NCBI RefSeq assembly: GCF_011421425.1
Contig: NZ_WPCW01000002.1
Coordinates: 390,221 to 454,220 of the forward strand
Length of the DNA: 64,000 nucleotides
Direction of reading: 5' to 3'
DNA from: Streptococcus catagoni
Lineage (GTDB): Bacteria; Bacillota; Bacilli; Lactobacillales; Streptococcaceae
The position numbers and the translations under genes were made by a program. Positions 1 through 9,438 of this stretch are shown in pieces (position 1 is the first letter of the stretch; each line of letters opens with the position of its first letter). Under the pieces are notes generated by a model. It did not search any database and had not been told where the DNA came from. It saw only the letters and a program-made list of their open reading frames with translations.

Positions 1-162
1 TTGGTAAACTTTGGCCAAGTGCTTGATACGTTTTTTGCCCTCTTTTATGGCCTTGTCATTAATATCATAAATGGTGACTTGCATACCCTTATAGGCTGCT
101 TGAAAGGCAATTTGACTGCCTAGAACACCGCTACCGGCAACAGTTAAAGTTTTAATGCTCAG
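1..162 (-). CDS. 3-hydroxyacyl-CoA dehydrogenase, N-terminal part (cut by window edge)
   Basis: Fifty-four codons of the NAD-binding Rossmann domain are visible, with the glycine-rich loop VAGSGVLGSQIA directly after the first few residues and an acidic residue (TIYDIND) at the end of the second strand, as in 3-hydroxyacyl-/3-hydroxybutyryl-CoA dehydrogenases. The family oxidises 3-hydroxyacyl-CoA with NAD; the catalytic part lies outside the window. Reading 5' to 3', a good GGAGG is followed by an in-frame TAG and then ATT TTT CTG AGC ATT AAA. No ATG, GTG or TTG is available before the Rossmann loop, so CTG (9 nt from the Shine-Dalgarno) is the most likely start. A perfect CcpA site lies just upstream, so carbon catabolite repression is expected. 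Confidence 0.75.
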   Translation of the reverse strand, partial: MSIKTLTVAGSGVLGSQIAFQAAYKGMQVTIYDINDKAIKEGKKRIKHLAKVYQ

Positions 163-184
163 AAAAATCTACCTCCAAAATAAT

Positions 185-199
185 TGTATACGCTTACAA
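185..199 (-). promoter_or_regulatory. CcpA binding site (cre)
   Basis: Read on the minus strand the site is TTGTAAGCGTATACA, which matches the consensus WTGNAANCGNWNNCW at every position. It sits about 22 nt upstream of the dehydrogenase start codon, downstream of a plausible promoter (TTGCTT, 17 nt, TAAACT on the same strand). That position suits a repressing roadblock. Confidence 0.8.
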
Positions 200-440
200 A
201 GAGCAGTTTAACAAAAGCTTTTGATTTAAGCAAGTAAATAGTATACATAAATAAGTTAATAGAATAAGAAAGATTAGGCAGGGAAATGAGCTGTCTGCGT
301 CAGCTATTTTTAGAACCTTATTACTTAGAGAATTCTTAACAGATACAAGCTTTCTCACCGATTATTTAGTGGCTTGGCTAAAAACTTTTTTTCAGGCTGG
401 GTCTTGAACTTGAGATTTTTTATTTGAACTTTTAATATAA
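200..440. other. Divergent intergenic region
   Basis: This is the space between the minus-strand dehydrogenase gene and the ccpN-like gene. It is AT-rich and holds the dehydrogenase promoter near its left end. I see no ORF, RNA gene or strong hairpin in the rest. Confidence 0.5.
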
Positions 441-444
441 ATAC

Positions 445-472
445 TTGCTTTTTTGAAATAGTATAGTACAAT
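445..472 (+). promoter_or_regulatory. Promoter of the ccpN-ppdK operon
   Basis: TTGCTT (445-450) and TACAAT (467-472) are separated by 16 nt and lie about 70 nt upstream of the proposed ATT start. No second strong promoter is seen before ppdK, so the three genes are probably cotranscribed. Confidence 0.55.
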
Positions 473-543
473 ATAGTCGAAAAAGACAAATAGTATATCA
501 CATATGTTTAATTGTCCAAGAATAAACAGAGGAGGCTAGGGTT

Positions 544-1164
544 ATTCAACTTAATCAAAGGCAAAAAGCGATTGTTGATATCGTCAAAGAAAATGAACCT
601 ATTACAGGGGAAAAAATAGCGGAGCTCTTACAGCTCACTCGCGCAGCATTAAGATCTGACTTGGTGGTTCTTACCATGTTAGGGGTCTTGGATGCTAAAC
701 CAAAGGTTGGTTATTTTTATATAGGTCATAGTGAACCGAGTCAGGAGTATAACCTTTTCAAGGAAATGCATGTCTCTCAAATTATGGGCGTTCCCTTAAC
801 AGTTCATCAAAATGATTCTGTTCATGATGTTATTGTCCAAATCTTTATGGAAGATACCGGTGGAGGTTTTGTTTTAGACCAGGATGGTTACCTGGTTGGC
901 TTGGTTTCTCGAAAGGATCTGTTGAAGGCTAGTATTGGTGGTGGTGATTTGACAAAATTACCAATAGGCGTGATTATGACACGGTTTCCCAATATTACTA
1001 CAGTTTTAGAAGAAGAGCTTGTTCTAGAGGCTGCTGAAAAGTTGGTTACCCGTCAGGTCGATAGCTTGCCAGTTGTGCGGCCAGGAAAAGATGGTCGTTT
1101 GAAAGTCGTTGGAAAATTTTCCAAAACCATCATCACTAGATTATTTCTTGAAATCAAAGAATAG
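544..1164 (+). CDS. ccpN: CcpN-like transcriptional regulator (HTH plus two CBS domains), ATT start
   Basis: The protein has a winged-helix DNA-binding head of about 60 residues (ITGEKIAELLQLTRAALRSDLVVLTMLG) followed by two CBS repeats (about residues 75-205) that bind adenine nucleotides in relatives. In Bacillus, CcpN represses gluconeogenic genes on glucose and is linked to the gene for the PPDK regulatory protein, as here. A TTG at 661 would remove most of the HTH. Upstream of it the frame is open to a TAA at 523 and contains no ATG, GTG or TTG. GGAGG at 531-535 is 8 nt before ATT at 544, so ATT is the best start. It is followed after 18 nt by the PDRP gene. Confidence 0.8.
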   Translation: MQLNQRQKAIVDIVKENEPITGEKIAELLQLTRAALRSDLVVLTMLGVLDAKPKVGYFYIGHSEPSQEYNLFKEMHVSQIMGVPLTVHQNDSVHDVIVQIFMEDTGGGFVLDQDGYLVGLVSRKDLLKASIGGGDLTKLPIGVIMTRFPNITTVLEEELVLEAAEKLVTRQVDSLPVVRPGKDGRLKVVGKFSKTIITRLFLEIKE

Positions 1165-1182
1165 GTCTGAAAAGGAGGTATC

Positions 1183-1998
1183 ATGGACGAACAATTATCA
1201 ATATTTATTATCTCAGACTCTCTGGGAGAAACGGCTAGGGCTATTGCTAAGGCTTGTCTGCAGCAGTTTCCCATGCATGAACATTGGAAATTTGAGCGCT
1301 TTTCCTATATTAATAGTAAAGAATTACTAGAAAAAATATTAGAACAGACTAAAGACAAAAATGTTTGCTTAATGTTTAGCTTTGTTGACGATAAACTAGC
1401 AGGCTATGCTCAAGAACGTTGTCAGACTGAAGGATTAGTCTACGTTGACTTATTAACAAATGTTATTAAGGCCATGTCTAGGGTATCTGGTCTCACACCT
1501 CTGGGCCAACCGGGTTTGCTGAGGAGATTGGATAAAAAATACTTTAAACGGGTTGAAGCCATTGAATTTGCCGTCAGATATGATGATGGCAAGGATCCAA
1601 GAGGAATATTAAAAGCAGATCTTGTCTTGTTAGGTATTTCAAGAACTTCTAAAACGCCTTTAAGCATGTACTTGGCGGACAAGCATCTGAAGGTTGTTAA
1701 TATCCCCTTGGTACCAGAAGTTCCTATACCTAGGGAACTCTATCAGATCAGTCCTAAAAAAATCATCGGCTTAACTAATTCTATTGAACGGTTAAGTCAG
1801 GTTCGTAAGGAACGACTCAAATCAATGGGCTTATCTAGTAATGCTAATTATGCTAATAGGGAACGTATTTTTGAAGAAGTCCAGTATGCAGAAGTTGTTA
1901 TGAAACAACTCAAATGCCCAATGATCAATGTTTCTGATAAGGCTATTGAAGAAACAGCAACAATTATTCTTGAAATCTTAAAAAATAATGATTTGTAA
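1183..1998 (+). CDS. Pyruvate, phosphate dikinase regulatory protein (DUF299 kinase/pyrophosphorylase)
   Basis: This 271-residue protein has the usual family length. It carries the conserved start (ISDSLGETA), the stretch GLTPLGQPG and the nucleotide-binding segment [16 protein letters not shown] (about residues 151-166). The family inactivates PPDK or PEP synthase by ADP-dependent phosphorylation of the threonine two residues before the catalytic histidine and reverses this by phosphate-dependent pyrophosphorylation. The dikinase target is the next gene, and its TSH motif is intact. The start is an ATG with AAGGAGG nearby. The gene ends 13 nt before ppdK. Confidence 0.93.
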   Translation: MDEQLSIFIISDSLGETARAIAKACLQQFPMHEHWKFERFSYINSKELLEKILEQTKDKNVCLMFSFVDDKLAGYAQERCQTEGLVYVDLLTNVIKAMSRVSGLTPLGQPGLLRRLDKKYFKRVEAIEFAVRYDDGKDPRGILKADLVLLGISRTSKTPLSMYLADKHLKVVNIPLVPEVPIPRELYQISPKKIIGLTNSIERLSQVRKERLKSMGLSSNANYANRERIFEEVQYAEVVMKQLKCPMINVSDKAIEETATIILEILKNNDL

Positions 1999-2011
1999 AA
2001 TGGAGGCACAG

Positions 2012-4657
2012 ATGGACACTAAGTTTGTATATCGTTTTGTTGAAGGTCACAAAGATATGAGAAGTTTGCTAGGTGGTAAGGGAGCTAACTTGGCAGAAAT
2101 GACAAGTATTGGTTTACCCGTACCACAAGGTTTTACGATTACAACTCAGGCTTGTAATACTTATTATGATAATGATGGTAAAATAAGTGCAGACATTTTA
2201 GATCAAATCGATCAGGCCTTAGAACTTTTGGAAGTGGAACAAGGTAAAAAACTTGGAGATGACAAGGATCCACTCCTAGTATCAGTCCGTTCCGGAGCAG
2301 TCTTTTCCATGCCTGGAATGATGGATACTATCTTAAACCTAGGCTTAAATGATAGCAGTGTCCAAGGGTTAATTGCGTCAACACAAAATGAACGCTTTGC
2401 CTATGATAGTTACCGACGTTTTATTCAGATGTTTGCTGATGTTGCCATTGGTATTCCTAAGTACAAATTTGATATGGTTTTAGACCAAGTTAAGGAAGAT
2501 AAGGCTTATGAAGATGATACAGATTTAAGCGGAAATGATCTGAAAGAAATCGTAAAAACCTTTAAACAGATCTATCAAACTGAGACTGGCTATGCCTTTC
2601 CACAAGATCCTAAAAAACAATTACTCTTAGCAATTGAAGCAGTCTTTAAATCCTGGAATAATCCCCGTGCCAAGGTCTATCGGAAATTAAATGATATTTC
2701 CCATAGCTTAGGCACTGCCGTTAATATTCAGGCAATGGTTTATGGAAATATGGGTGAAAACAGCGGAACAGGAGTTGCCTTCACCCGTAATCCATCAACC
2801 GGAGAAAATCAATTATTTGGAGAATACCTTATCAATGCCCAGGGAGAAGACGTTGTAGCAGGGGTTCGTACCCCTCAAGATATTAACCGCTTGAAAGAGG
2901 ATATGCCTGGCATTTACAAGCAATTCTTAGAGATTACACGTTTACTTGAAAATCACTATCATGACATGCAAGATGTAGAATTTACCATTGAAAAAGGGAA
3001 GCTCTTCATGTTACAAACCAGAAATGGAAAACGAACAGCAAAGGCTGCCATTAAAATAGCTGTTGATCAGGTCAAAGAAGGCTTAATCAGTAAGGAAGAA
3101 GCCATTTTACGGATTGAACCTAAGCAACTAGAGCAATTACTTCATCCGTCCTTTGATAATAAAGACCTTGAAGCAGCAGAGCTCCTTACCACGGGTTTGC
3201 CAGCTTCTCCGGGAGCTGCCTGTGGACAGGTCTACTTTCACGCTGATGATGCGGTCAGAGAAGCCAAGGTTGGAAAAACAGTTCTGCTGGTCAGACAAGA
3301 AACCTCACCAGAAGACATTGAAGGAATGGTCAGTGCCAAAGGAATTATCACAGCCCGTGGTGGGATGACTTCTCATGCTGCAGTTGTTGCTAGAGGAATG
3401 GGCAAACCCTGCGTAGCTGGTTGTAGTCACATGCAGGTTGATGAAGAAGCCAGAATTCTTACTGTTGCTTCCTTAGTAGTTAGAGAAGGTGACTACCTAT
3501 CCATTGATGGAGCGACTGGTTCTGTCTATCTAGGGCAAGTTCCTATGACAACTTCAGATCTTGACCAGGATTTCATAACCTTCATGGAATGGGTCGATCA
3601 AGAACGTGATATGAAAGTACGCAGTAATGCAGATAATTCTCGTGATGCCCAAAAAGCATTGGACTTTGGAGCAGAAGGTATTGGCTTGTGCCGGACAGAA
3701 CATATGTTCTTTGATGAGGAACGCATTCCACTGGTGCGTCAAATGATTGTAGCTGATAGTGTTGAAGAACGTGTTAAGGCCTTGGATAAATTGTTACCAC
3801 ACCAAAGAGATGATTTTTACAAGATTTTCAAGGTACTTGATGGGAAGTCTTGTAATATTAGACTGTTAGATCCACCCCTACATGAATTTTTACCACATGA
3901 TGAAGAATCTATTGGTAGCCTGGCACAGGAGTTACATATCCATGTCAATGACCTTAAAAAACGGATTAAAGAACTGGAAGAATTTAACCCTATGCTTGGC
4001 CACCGTGGCTGTCGTTTGTCCATTACCTACCCAGAGATGTATCAAATGCAAGCGCGAGCCATTAGCCAGGGAGCTATTAAGGCTATGCAAGAAGGTGTTT
4101 TTGTCAGTCCCGAAATTATGGTTCCCCTAGTCTCTACCGTGGAAGAGTTGAAAATTATTCGTGGACTCATTGAAGAGGCTGTTGAGGAAGAATTGCAGAA
4201 GGCAGGAGCAAGAATGGACTATACCATTGGAACCATGATTGAAATTCCTAGAGCCTGTGTCACAGCTGATGATATTGCTGAAGAAGCTGATTTCTTCAGC
4301 TTTGGTACAAATGATTTGACCCAAATGGGCTTTGGTTTTTCACGTGATGATGCTGGTAAATTCTTGGGTGAATACATGGAGAAAGATATCTTTGAGAAAG
4401 ATCCTTTCCAAGTATTAGACCAAAAAGGTGTTGGTCGTTTATTGAAAATGGCTGTGCAACTAGGCCGTTCAAGCAAGTCAGATCTTAAGATGGGTATCTG
4501 TGGGGAACACGGAGGCGAGCCAGCTTCAGTTGAATTCTGTTACCAACAAGGTCTCAACTATGTTTCATGCTCTCCTTTTAGGGTACCAATTGCTAAATTA
4601 GCGGCAGCTCAGGCAAAGATTAAGGCCGGTGGTTCAAGTCTATCTCTAGATAAATAA
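2012..4657 (+). CDS. ppdK: Pyruvate, phosphate dikinase
   Basis: This 881-residue protein has the normal full length. It interconverts pyruvate, ATP and Pi with PEP, AMP and PPi. In order there is an ATP-grasp-like nucleotide-binding half (LLGGKGANLAEM at the N terminus, SGTGVAFTRNPSTGE in the middle), the phosphohistidine domain GGMTSHAAVVARG with catalytic His455 and regulatory Thr453, and the TIM-barrel pyruvate domain ending in the catalytic cysteine motif GICGEHGGEP. The ATG at 2012 is preferred to upstream in-frame starts because TGGAGGC lies 5 nt before it. With the two upstream genes it forms a module for controlled PEP synthesis. A strong terminator follows. Confidence 0.96.
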   Translation: MDTKFVYRFVEGHKDMRSLLGGKGANLAEMTSIGLPVPQGFTITTQACNTYYDNDGKISADILDQIDQALELLEVEQGKKLGDDKDPLLVSVRSGAVFSMPGMMDTILNLGLNDSSVQGLIASTQNERFAYDSYRRFIQMFADVAIGIPKYKFDMVLDQVKEDKAYEDDTDLSGNDLKEIVKTFKQIYQTETGYAFPQDPKKQLLLAIEAVFKSWNNPRAKVYRKLNDISHSLGTAVNIQAMVYGNMGENSGTGVAFTRNPSTGENQLFGEYLINAQGEDVVAGVRTPQDINRLKEDMPGIYKQFLEITRLLENHYHDMQDVEFTIEKGKLFMLQTRNGKRTAKAAIKIAVDQVKEGLISKEEAILRIEPKQLEQLLHPSFDNKDLEAAELLTTGLPASPGAACGQVYFHADDAVREAKVGKTVLLVRQETSPEDIEGMVSAKGIITARGGMTSHAAVVARGMGKPCVAGCSHMQVDEEARILTVASLVVREGDYLSIDGATGSVYLGQVPMTTSDLDQDFITFMEWVDQERDMKVRSNADNSRDAQKALDFGAEGIGLCRTEHMFFDEERIPLVRQMIVADSVEERVKALDKLLPHQRDDFYKIFKVLDGKSCNIRLLDPPLHEFLPHDEESIGSLAQELHIHVNDLKKRIKELEEFNPMLGHRGCRLSITYPEMYQMQARAISQGAIKAMQEGVFVSPEIMVPLVSTVEELKIIRGLIEEAVEEELQKAGARMDYTIGTMIEIPRACVTADDIAEEADFFSFGTNDLTQMGFGFSRDDAGKFLGEYMEKDIFEKDPFQVLDQKGVGRLLKMAVQLGRSSKSDLKMGICGEHGGEPASVEFCYQQGLNYVSCSPFRVPIAKLAAAQAKIKAGGSSLSLDK

Positions 4658-4712
4658 AATCCTTGCACTGGTTTGTAGGCACTTAGCTGAAAGAACCAGC
4701 ATAACTTAACAT

Positions 4713-4763
4713 AAAAAAATCCCTCCAATGCTTCTAGACTGCTAGAACTTGGAGGGTTTTTCT
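4713..4763 (+). terminator. Terminator after ppdK
   Basis: CCCTCCAA (4721-4728) pairs with TTGGAGGG (4749-4756), followed by TTTTTC. An inner CTAGACTGCTAG stem extends the hairpin. An A-run on the left side could also let it work on the other strand. Confidence 0.85.
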
Positions 4764-4964
4764 GGTCACAAAAGAAAATAAGCTTTCACCTGAGGTGATT
4801 TTTTATAGACTAAAAAATAAAGGCTACTCATAAAAAATGCCCCTTTCTCTGAGAGCATTCTTTAGGCAAGGGAAGCTTATTTCTAAGGAGAGGTCTCTAT
4901 GAAAAGCAGTATTTTGTGTTATAATGATGTCAGACTATGTAAATTAGAAACCTAAGGAGAAGTC
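4764..4964 (+). promoter_or_regulatory. Leader and promoter of gatCAB
   Basis: An extended -10 element, TGTTATAAT (TATAAT at 4920-4925), lies about 40 nt upstream of the gatC start. No convincing -35 is seen. The remaining 150 nt carry no ORF. AAGGAGA precedes the ATG. Confidence 0.5.
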
Positions 4965-5267
4965 ATGAAAATTTCTGAAGAAGAAGTGCGCCACGTGGCC
5001 ACATTATCAAAATTATCATTTTCTGACGCTGAAACGAGTGAATTCGCAACCACCCTATCAAAAATAGTGGACATGGTTGAAATGTTAGAAGAAGTCAATA
5101 CTGAAGGAGTAGCCATCACAACGACCATGGCTGATTGTAAAAATGTTATGCGTCAAGACCTTGCAGAAAAAGGGATAGACCGTGAACTACTCTTTAAAAA
5201 TGTTGCAGAAAAAGAAAATAACTTTATCAAAGTACCAGTAATTCTTGAAGATGGAGGAGATGCCTAA
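4965..5267 (+). CDS. gatC: Asp-tRNA(Asn)/Glu-tRNA(Gln) amidotransferase subunit C
   Basis: This 100-residue protein begins [19 protein letters not shown], the typical GatC opening, and ends with the usual [10 protein letters not shown] tail. GatC is a small structural subunit that wraps around GatA and GatB in the trimer that amidates mischarged Glu-tRNA(Gln) and Asp-tRNA(Asn) in organisms lacking GlnRS. Its stop codon overlaps the gatA start by one base, indicating translational coupling. Confidence 0.96.
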   Translation: MKISEEEVRHVATLSKLSFSDAETSEFATTLSKIVDMVEMLEEVNTEGVAITTTMADCKNVMRQDLAEKGIDRELLFKNVAEKENNFIKVPVILEDGGDA

Positions 5268-6733
5268 TGTCATTTAATCATAAAAGTATTGAAGAATTAC
5301 ACCAGCTTCTTGTCTCAAAAGAAATTTCAGTCCGGGAATTAACCCAAGCGACCTTAGCTGATATTAAAGAACGTGAAGAAGCTGTAGATTCTTTCATTAG
5401 TATTGAAGAAGACAAGGCTTTGGCTCAAGCAGATGCCATTGATGCTAAGGGAATAGACAAAGATAACATCATGGCTGGAATCCCTCTGGCTGTTAAGGAT
5501 AATATCTCAACAAAAGGCATTTTGACAACAGCAGCTTCTAAGATGCTTTATAATTATGAGCCTATCTTTGATGCTACAGCCATTGCCCAGGCCTATGCTA
5601 AGGATATGGTTATTATTGGGAAGACCAACATGGATGAATTTGCCATGGGAGGTTCAACAGAAACATCCTACTTTAAAAAAACCAAGAATGCTTGGGATCA
5701 CAGCAAGGTTCCAGGTGGCTCTTCAGGTGGTTCAGCCACCGCAGTAGCTTCAGGTCAGGTTCGCCTATCCCTTGGTTCTGATACAGGCGGCTCAATTCGT
5801 CAGCCAGCCGCTTTCAATGGGGTGGTCGGCTTTAAACCAACCTATGGAACGGTTTCTCGCTTTGGATTAATTGCCTTTGGATCTTCCTTGGATCAAATAG
5901 GGCCATTTTCACAAACTGTTAAAGAAAATGCGAACCTGCTTAATGTCATAGCCGGACCAGATCCCAAAGATTCAACCTCTGCACCTGTTTCTATAGCTGA
6001 TTTTACTTCTAAGATCGGAAAAGATATCAAGGGGATGAAGATTGCACTTCCTAAGGAATATCTAGGAGAAGGCATTGATCCACAAATTAAAGAAAATGTC
6101 TTGAAATCTGCTAAAGAATTTGAAAAGCTAGGAGCTATTGTTGAAGAAGTTCGCCTTCCTCACAGTAAGTACGGCGTTGCTGTTTATTATATTATTGCTT
6201 CTTCTGAAGCTTCATCTAATTTACAGCGTTTTGATGGTATCCGCTATGGCTACCGTGCCGAAGATGCAAAAACTTTAGATGATATTTATGTCAAAACACG
6301 TAGTCAGGGCTTTGGAGACGAAGTTAAACGTCGAATTATGCTTGGAACCTTTAGTCTGTCATCAGGCTACTATGATGCCTACTTCAAAAAAGCGGGTCAA
6401 GTGCGTACATTGATTAGTCAAGATTTCCAAAAAGTATTTGACAAGTACGATCTGATTCTAGGGCCAACTACTCCGACCCCAGCATTTGGCTTAGACACGC
6501 TTAACCATGATCCTGTATCCATGTATTTGGCAGATCTTCTCACTATTCCAGTCAACTTAGCTGGCCTTCCAGGAATTTCTATTCCTTCAGGCTTTGTTGA
6601 TGGCTTGCCAGTTGGCTTACAATTAATTGGTCCTAAATATAGTGAAGAAACAATTTACCAAGCCGCTGCAGCCTTTGAAGCTGCTACAGATTACCATAAG
6701 AAACAACCACTTATTTTTGGAGGTGACAAGTAA
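5267..6733 (+). CDS. gatA: Asp/Glu-tRNA amidotransferase subunit A (amidase)
   Basis: The protein has 488 residues, the family norm. It belongs to the amidase-signature family: the catalytic lysine is in [11 protein letters not shown], and the serine pair is in the region running from [15 protein letters not shown] to [13 protein letters not shown]. It releases ammonia from glutamine and passes it through the complex to GatB. It overlaps gatC and gatB by one base at each end, so the three subunits are made in step. Confidence 0.97.
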   Translation: MSFNHKSIEELHQLLVSKEISVRELTQATLADIKEREEAVDSFISIEEDKALAQADAIDAKGIDKDNIMAGIPLAVKDNISTKGILTTAASKMLYNYEPIFDATAIAQAYAKDMVIIGKTNMDEFAMGGSTETSYFKKTKNAWDHSKVPGGSSGGSATAVASGQVRLSLGSDTGGSIRQPAAFNGVVGFKPTYGTVSRFGLIAFGSSLDQIGPFSQTVKENANLLNVIAGPDPKDSTSAPVSIADFTSKIGKDIKGMKIALPKEYLGEGIDPQIKENVLKSAKEFEKLGAIVEEVRLPHSKYGVAVYYIIASSEASSNLQRFDGIRYGYRAEDAKTLDDIYVKTRSQGFGDEVKRRIMLGTFSLSSGYYDAYFKKAGQVRTLISQDFQKVFDKYDLILGPTTPTPAFGLDTLNHDPVSMYLADLLTIPVNLAGLPGISIPSGFVDGLPVGLQLIGPKYSEETIYQAAAAFEAATDYHKKQPLIFGGDK

Positions 6734-8166
6734 TGAACTTTGAAACAATCATTGGCCTCGAAGTCCATGTTGAGCTAAATACACATTCTAAAATTTTCTC
6801 ACCTTCTTCTGCTCATTTTGGACAAGAAGCTAACGCCAACACCAATGTCATTGACTGGTCCTTCCCTGGGGTCTTACCAGTCATGAACAAGGGTGTTATT
6901 GATGCGGGGATCAAAGCTGCGCTGGCCCTTAATATGGACATCCATAAAAAGATGCACTTTGACCGCAAGAATTATTTCTATCCAGATAATCCAAAAGCCT
7001 ATCAAATTTCGCAATTTGATGAGCCTATTGGTTATAATGGCTGGATAGATATTACACTGGAAGATGGCTCTCAGAAGAAAATCCGTATTGAACGTGCCCA
7101 CCTAGAAGAAGATGCCGGCAAAAACACTCACGGAACTGATGGCTACAGCTATGTTGACTTAAACCGTCAGGGTGTTCCCCTAATAGAAATCGTATCAGAA
7201 GCAGATATGCGTTCACCAGAAGAAGCCTATGCTTACTTGACAGCTCTAAAAGAAATCATCCAGTACACTGGTATTTCTGATGTCAAGATGGAAGAAGGTT
7301 CCATGCGTGTGGATGCCAATATCTCTCTTAGACCTTACGGTCAAGAAGCCTTTGGTACTAAGACAGAATTGAAAAACCTCAATTCATTTTCTAATGTTCG
7401 TAAAGGGCTTGAATTTGAAGTAGAACGCCAGGCCAAAATCCTTCGCTCAGGTGGTCTTATCCGTCAAGAAACCCGTCGTTATGATGAGGCTAATAAGGGT
7501 ACTATCCTCATGCGGGTTAAAGAAGGAGCAGCGGATTACCGTTATTTCCCAGAACCAGATCTGCCCTTATTTGAAATTGACGATGCCTGGATTGCTGAAA
7601 TGCGTGAGCAATTACCTCAGTTCCCAGCTCAACGTCGCCACAAATATGTTTCTGAGCTGGGTCTTTCAGGCTATGATGCTGGACAGTTGACTGCAACAAA
7701 AGCTCTGTCTGATTTCTTTGAAGCTGCAGTAGCCTTAGGCGGAGATGCCAAACAAGTTTCAAATTGGTTGCAAGGTGAGGTGGCTCAGTTCTTGAATGCA
7801 GAGGGCAAGGGCATTGAAGACATCAACTTAAGCCCAGAAAACCTAATTGAAATGATTGCCCTGATTGCTGATGGAACCATTTCATCAAAAATTGCCAAAA
7901 AAGTCTTTGTGCATCTAGCTAAGAATGGCGGTTCAGCAAGAGAATTCGTTGAAAAAACTGGTTTGGTTCAAATTTCTGATCCAAAAGTTCTCATTCCAAT
8001 TATTCATCAAGTTTTTGCAGATCATCAAGAAGCAGTAGCCGACTTTAAAGCTGGCAAACGAAATGCCGACAAGGCCTTCACAGGTTTCCTTATGAAAGCC
8101 ACAAAGGGTCAGGCAAACCCACAAGTAGCACAAGCTTTATTAGCGGAAGAGTTACAAAAACTATAA
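6733..8166 (+). CDS. gatB: Asp/Glu-tRNA amidotransferase subunit B
   Basis: This 477-residue subunit opens with [15 protein letters not shown] and contains [14 protein letters not shown] and [15 protein letters not shown], all GatB hallmarks. The C-terminal third is the helical and tail (YqeY-like) region that holds tRNA. GatB activates the mischarged Glu or Asp with ATP and transfers the ammonia. It is the last gene of the operon and a long hairpin terminator follows within 10 nt. Confidence 0.97.
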   Translation: MNFETIIGLEVHVELNTHSKIFSPSSAHFGQEANANTNVIDWSFPGVLPVMNKGVIDAGIKAALALNMDIHKKMHFDRKNYFYPDNPKAYQISQFDEPIGYNGWIDITLEDGSQKKIRIERAHLEEDAGKNTHGTDGYSYVDLNRQGVPLIEIVSEADMRSPEEAYAYLTALKEIIQYTGISDVKMEEGSMRVDANISLRPYGQEAFGTKTELKNLNSFSNVRKGLEFEVERQAKILRSGGLIRQETRRYDEANKGTILMRVKEGAADYRYFPEPDLPLFEIDDAWIAEMREQLPQFPAQRRHKYVSELGLSGYDAGQLTATKALSDFFEAAVALGGDAKQVSNWLQGEVAQFLNAEGKGIEDINLSPENLIEMIALIADGTISSKIAKKVFVHLAKNGGSAREFVEKTGLVQISDPKVLIPIIHQVFADHQEAVADFKAGKRNADKAFTGFLMKATKGQANPQVAQALLAEELQKL

Positions 8167-8167
8167 G

Positions 8168-8252
8168 ACTAAAAAACCTATTATCACTAGCTGTGTCTCT
8201 TAAGTTGGATATAAAATGGGACTTAAGAGACGCAGTTAATGAGGTTTTTTTA
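8168..8252 (+). terminator. Terminator after gatB
   Basis: A long stem pairs AGCTGTGTCTCTTAAG (starting near 8189) with CTTAAGAGACGCAGTT (8222-8237). Outer AAAAAACCT pairs with AGGTTTTTT, giving the T-run at 8243-8251. The symmetric ends could also stop transcription from the other side. Confidence 0.8.
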
Positions 8253-8303
8253 CTTGTTTGCTATTTGTTTTACATCAATTTTATAATACATAAAGGAAGA
8301 TAA

Positions 8304-9160
8304 ATGGAGAAAAAGAATGGTTCTCTGATGGTGCTTTCGGACGGTATAGCCTGGGGGATTTCAGGAGTTTCGGCTTTTAAGCAAAAGAAAAGATTTATGA
8401 CAGTTGTTTCTAGCTCCAAGACCCTACTGTCCATACTGGTATTTTGTATCTGTGCTCTGCTGTTAAACCAGTATTCTTATTTAAATGCTATTCGCTATAC
8501 CAATGCAGGGACGGCAACGGTTCTACAGTATCTTAACCCTATCATCATCTTACTTGTTATTTCTATAAAAGAAAGACGTCGTCCGACCTTTACGGAATGC
8601 CTTGCCATGTTTTTAGCCATAATGGGAACCCTTGTTATTCCTACTCATACTGATCTCTCTCAACTAGCCATCACACCAGTTGGTCTGTTTTGGGGGCTTT
8701 TAGCGGCACTGACTGCGGCATTATACATTATCATCCCAGCGAAGTTGGTTGCAGAATGGGGCAGTTTAATTATTATTGGTTTAGCAATGATGATGGGAGG
8801 AGTTATCTTTCCTATAATGACACAGGCTTGGCAATATCAGTTGCCCTTGACAGGGCATAACCTCCTTGCCTTGTAAGAATAGGGACAATCTATGCTTACA
8901 CTTTCTTTTTAAAGGGGACCAACAGGGTTGGTTCTGTAAAAGGCAGTTTACTAGCAGCAATAGAACCAGTTGCCTCAGTATTCTTTGCAGCTTTATTGTT
9001 AAAGGAAGTCTTTTATCCTATTGATCTTTTGGGAATGACTTTTATTATGGTATCAGTCTTGTTGATCACAGTTAGAGATTCTTTCCTCTTAATGAAGACA
9101 GAAAAATTAAAAGACGTTTATGAAGCGTCTCAGAAGAAAAAAAGAGCAAAATTATGGTAA
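8304..9160 (+). pseudogene. EamA/DMT-family transporter, inactivated by deletion and frameshift
   Basis: The first ORF (8304-8876) starts MEKKNGSLMVLSDGIAWGISGVS and jumps straight to KQKKRFMTV. A whole membrane-helix segment normally found between these motifs seems to be missing. It then runs through normal EamA helices (NAIRYTNAGTATVLQYLNPI) to a premature stop at 8874-8876. Translation resumes in another frame with RIGTIYAYTFFLKGTNRVG, then LLAAIEPVASVFFAALLL, a classic EamA second repeat, ending at 9160. Restoring one base near 8872 would join the parts. A functional drug/metabolite exporter is unlikely. Confidence 0.85.
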
Positions 9161-9201
9161 ACTAATGTTAATAAACTCATAGGAGAAAAAGGAGAAAGAA
9201 G

Positions 9202-9438
9202 ATGATTGGTTCATTAATTGTAGGCGCTATTATTGGGATGATAGCAGGAAAGATTACAAACAAAGGAAGTTCCATGGGTTGTTTTGCCAATATCGCAGCT
9301 GGCTTAATTGGCTCTGCCGTGGGTCAAAAACTCTTTGGCTACTGGGGACCACATTTAGCTGGTATGTCTATTCTCCCTTCTATTATTGGAGCTGTCATAG
9401 TAGTTGCTGTGGTATCTTATTTCTTTGAACACAGATAA
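9202..9438 (+). CDS. GlsB/YeaQ/YmgE-family stress-response membrane protein
   Basis: This is a 78-residue, glycine-rich protein with about three membrane segments: GSLIVGAIIGMIAGKI, CFANIAAGLIGSAVGQKLFG and SIIGAVIVVAVVSYFFEHR. It matches the transglycosylase-associated (GlsB/YeaQ/YmgE) family of small stress-induced membrane proteins, whose biochemical role is not established. AAAAAGGAGAAAG precedes the ATG. The gene stands alone between the broken transporter and its own terminator. Confidence 0.85.
   Translation: MIGSLIVGAIIGMIAGKITNKGSSMGCFANIAAGLIGSAVGQKLFGYWGPHLAGMSILPSIIGAVIVVAVVSYFFEHR

Noticed and set aside
661..1164. TTG at 661 as the start of the ccpN-like gene
   Set aside because: It would delete most of the HTH domain that is clearly encoded upstream, and it has no ribosome site.
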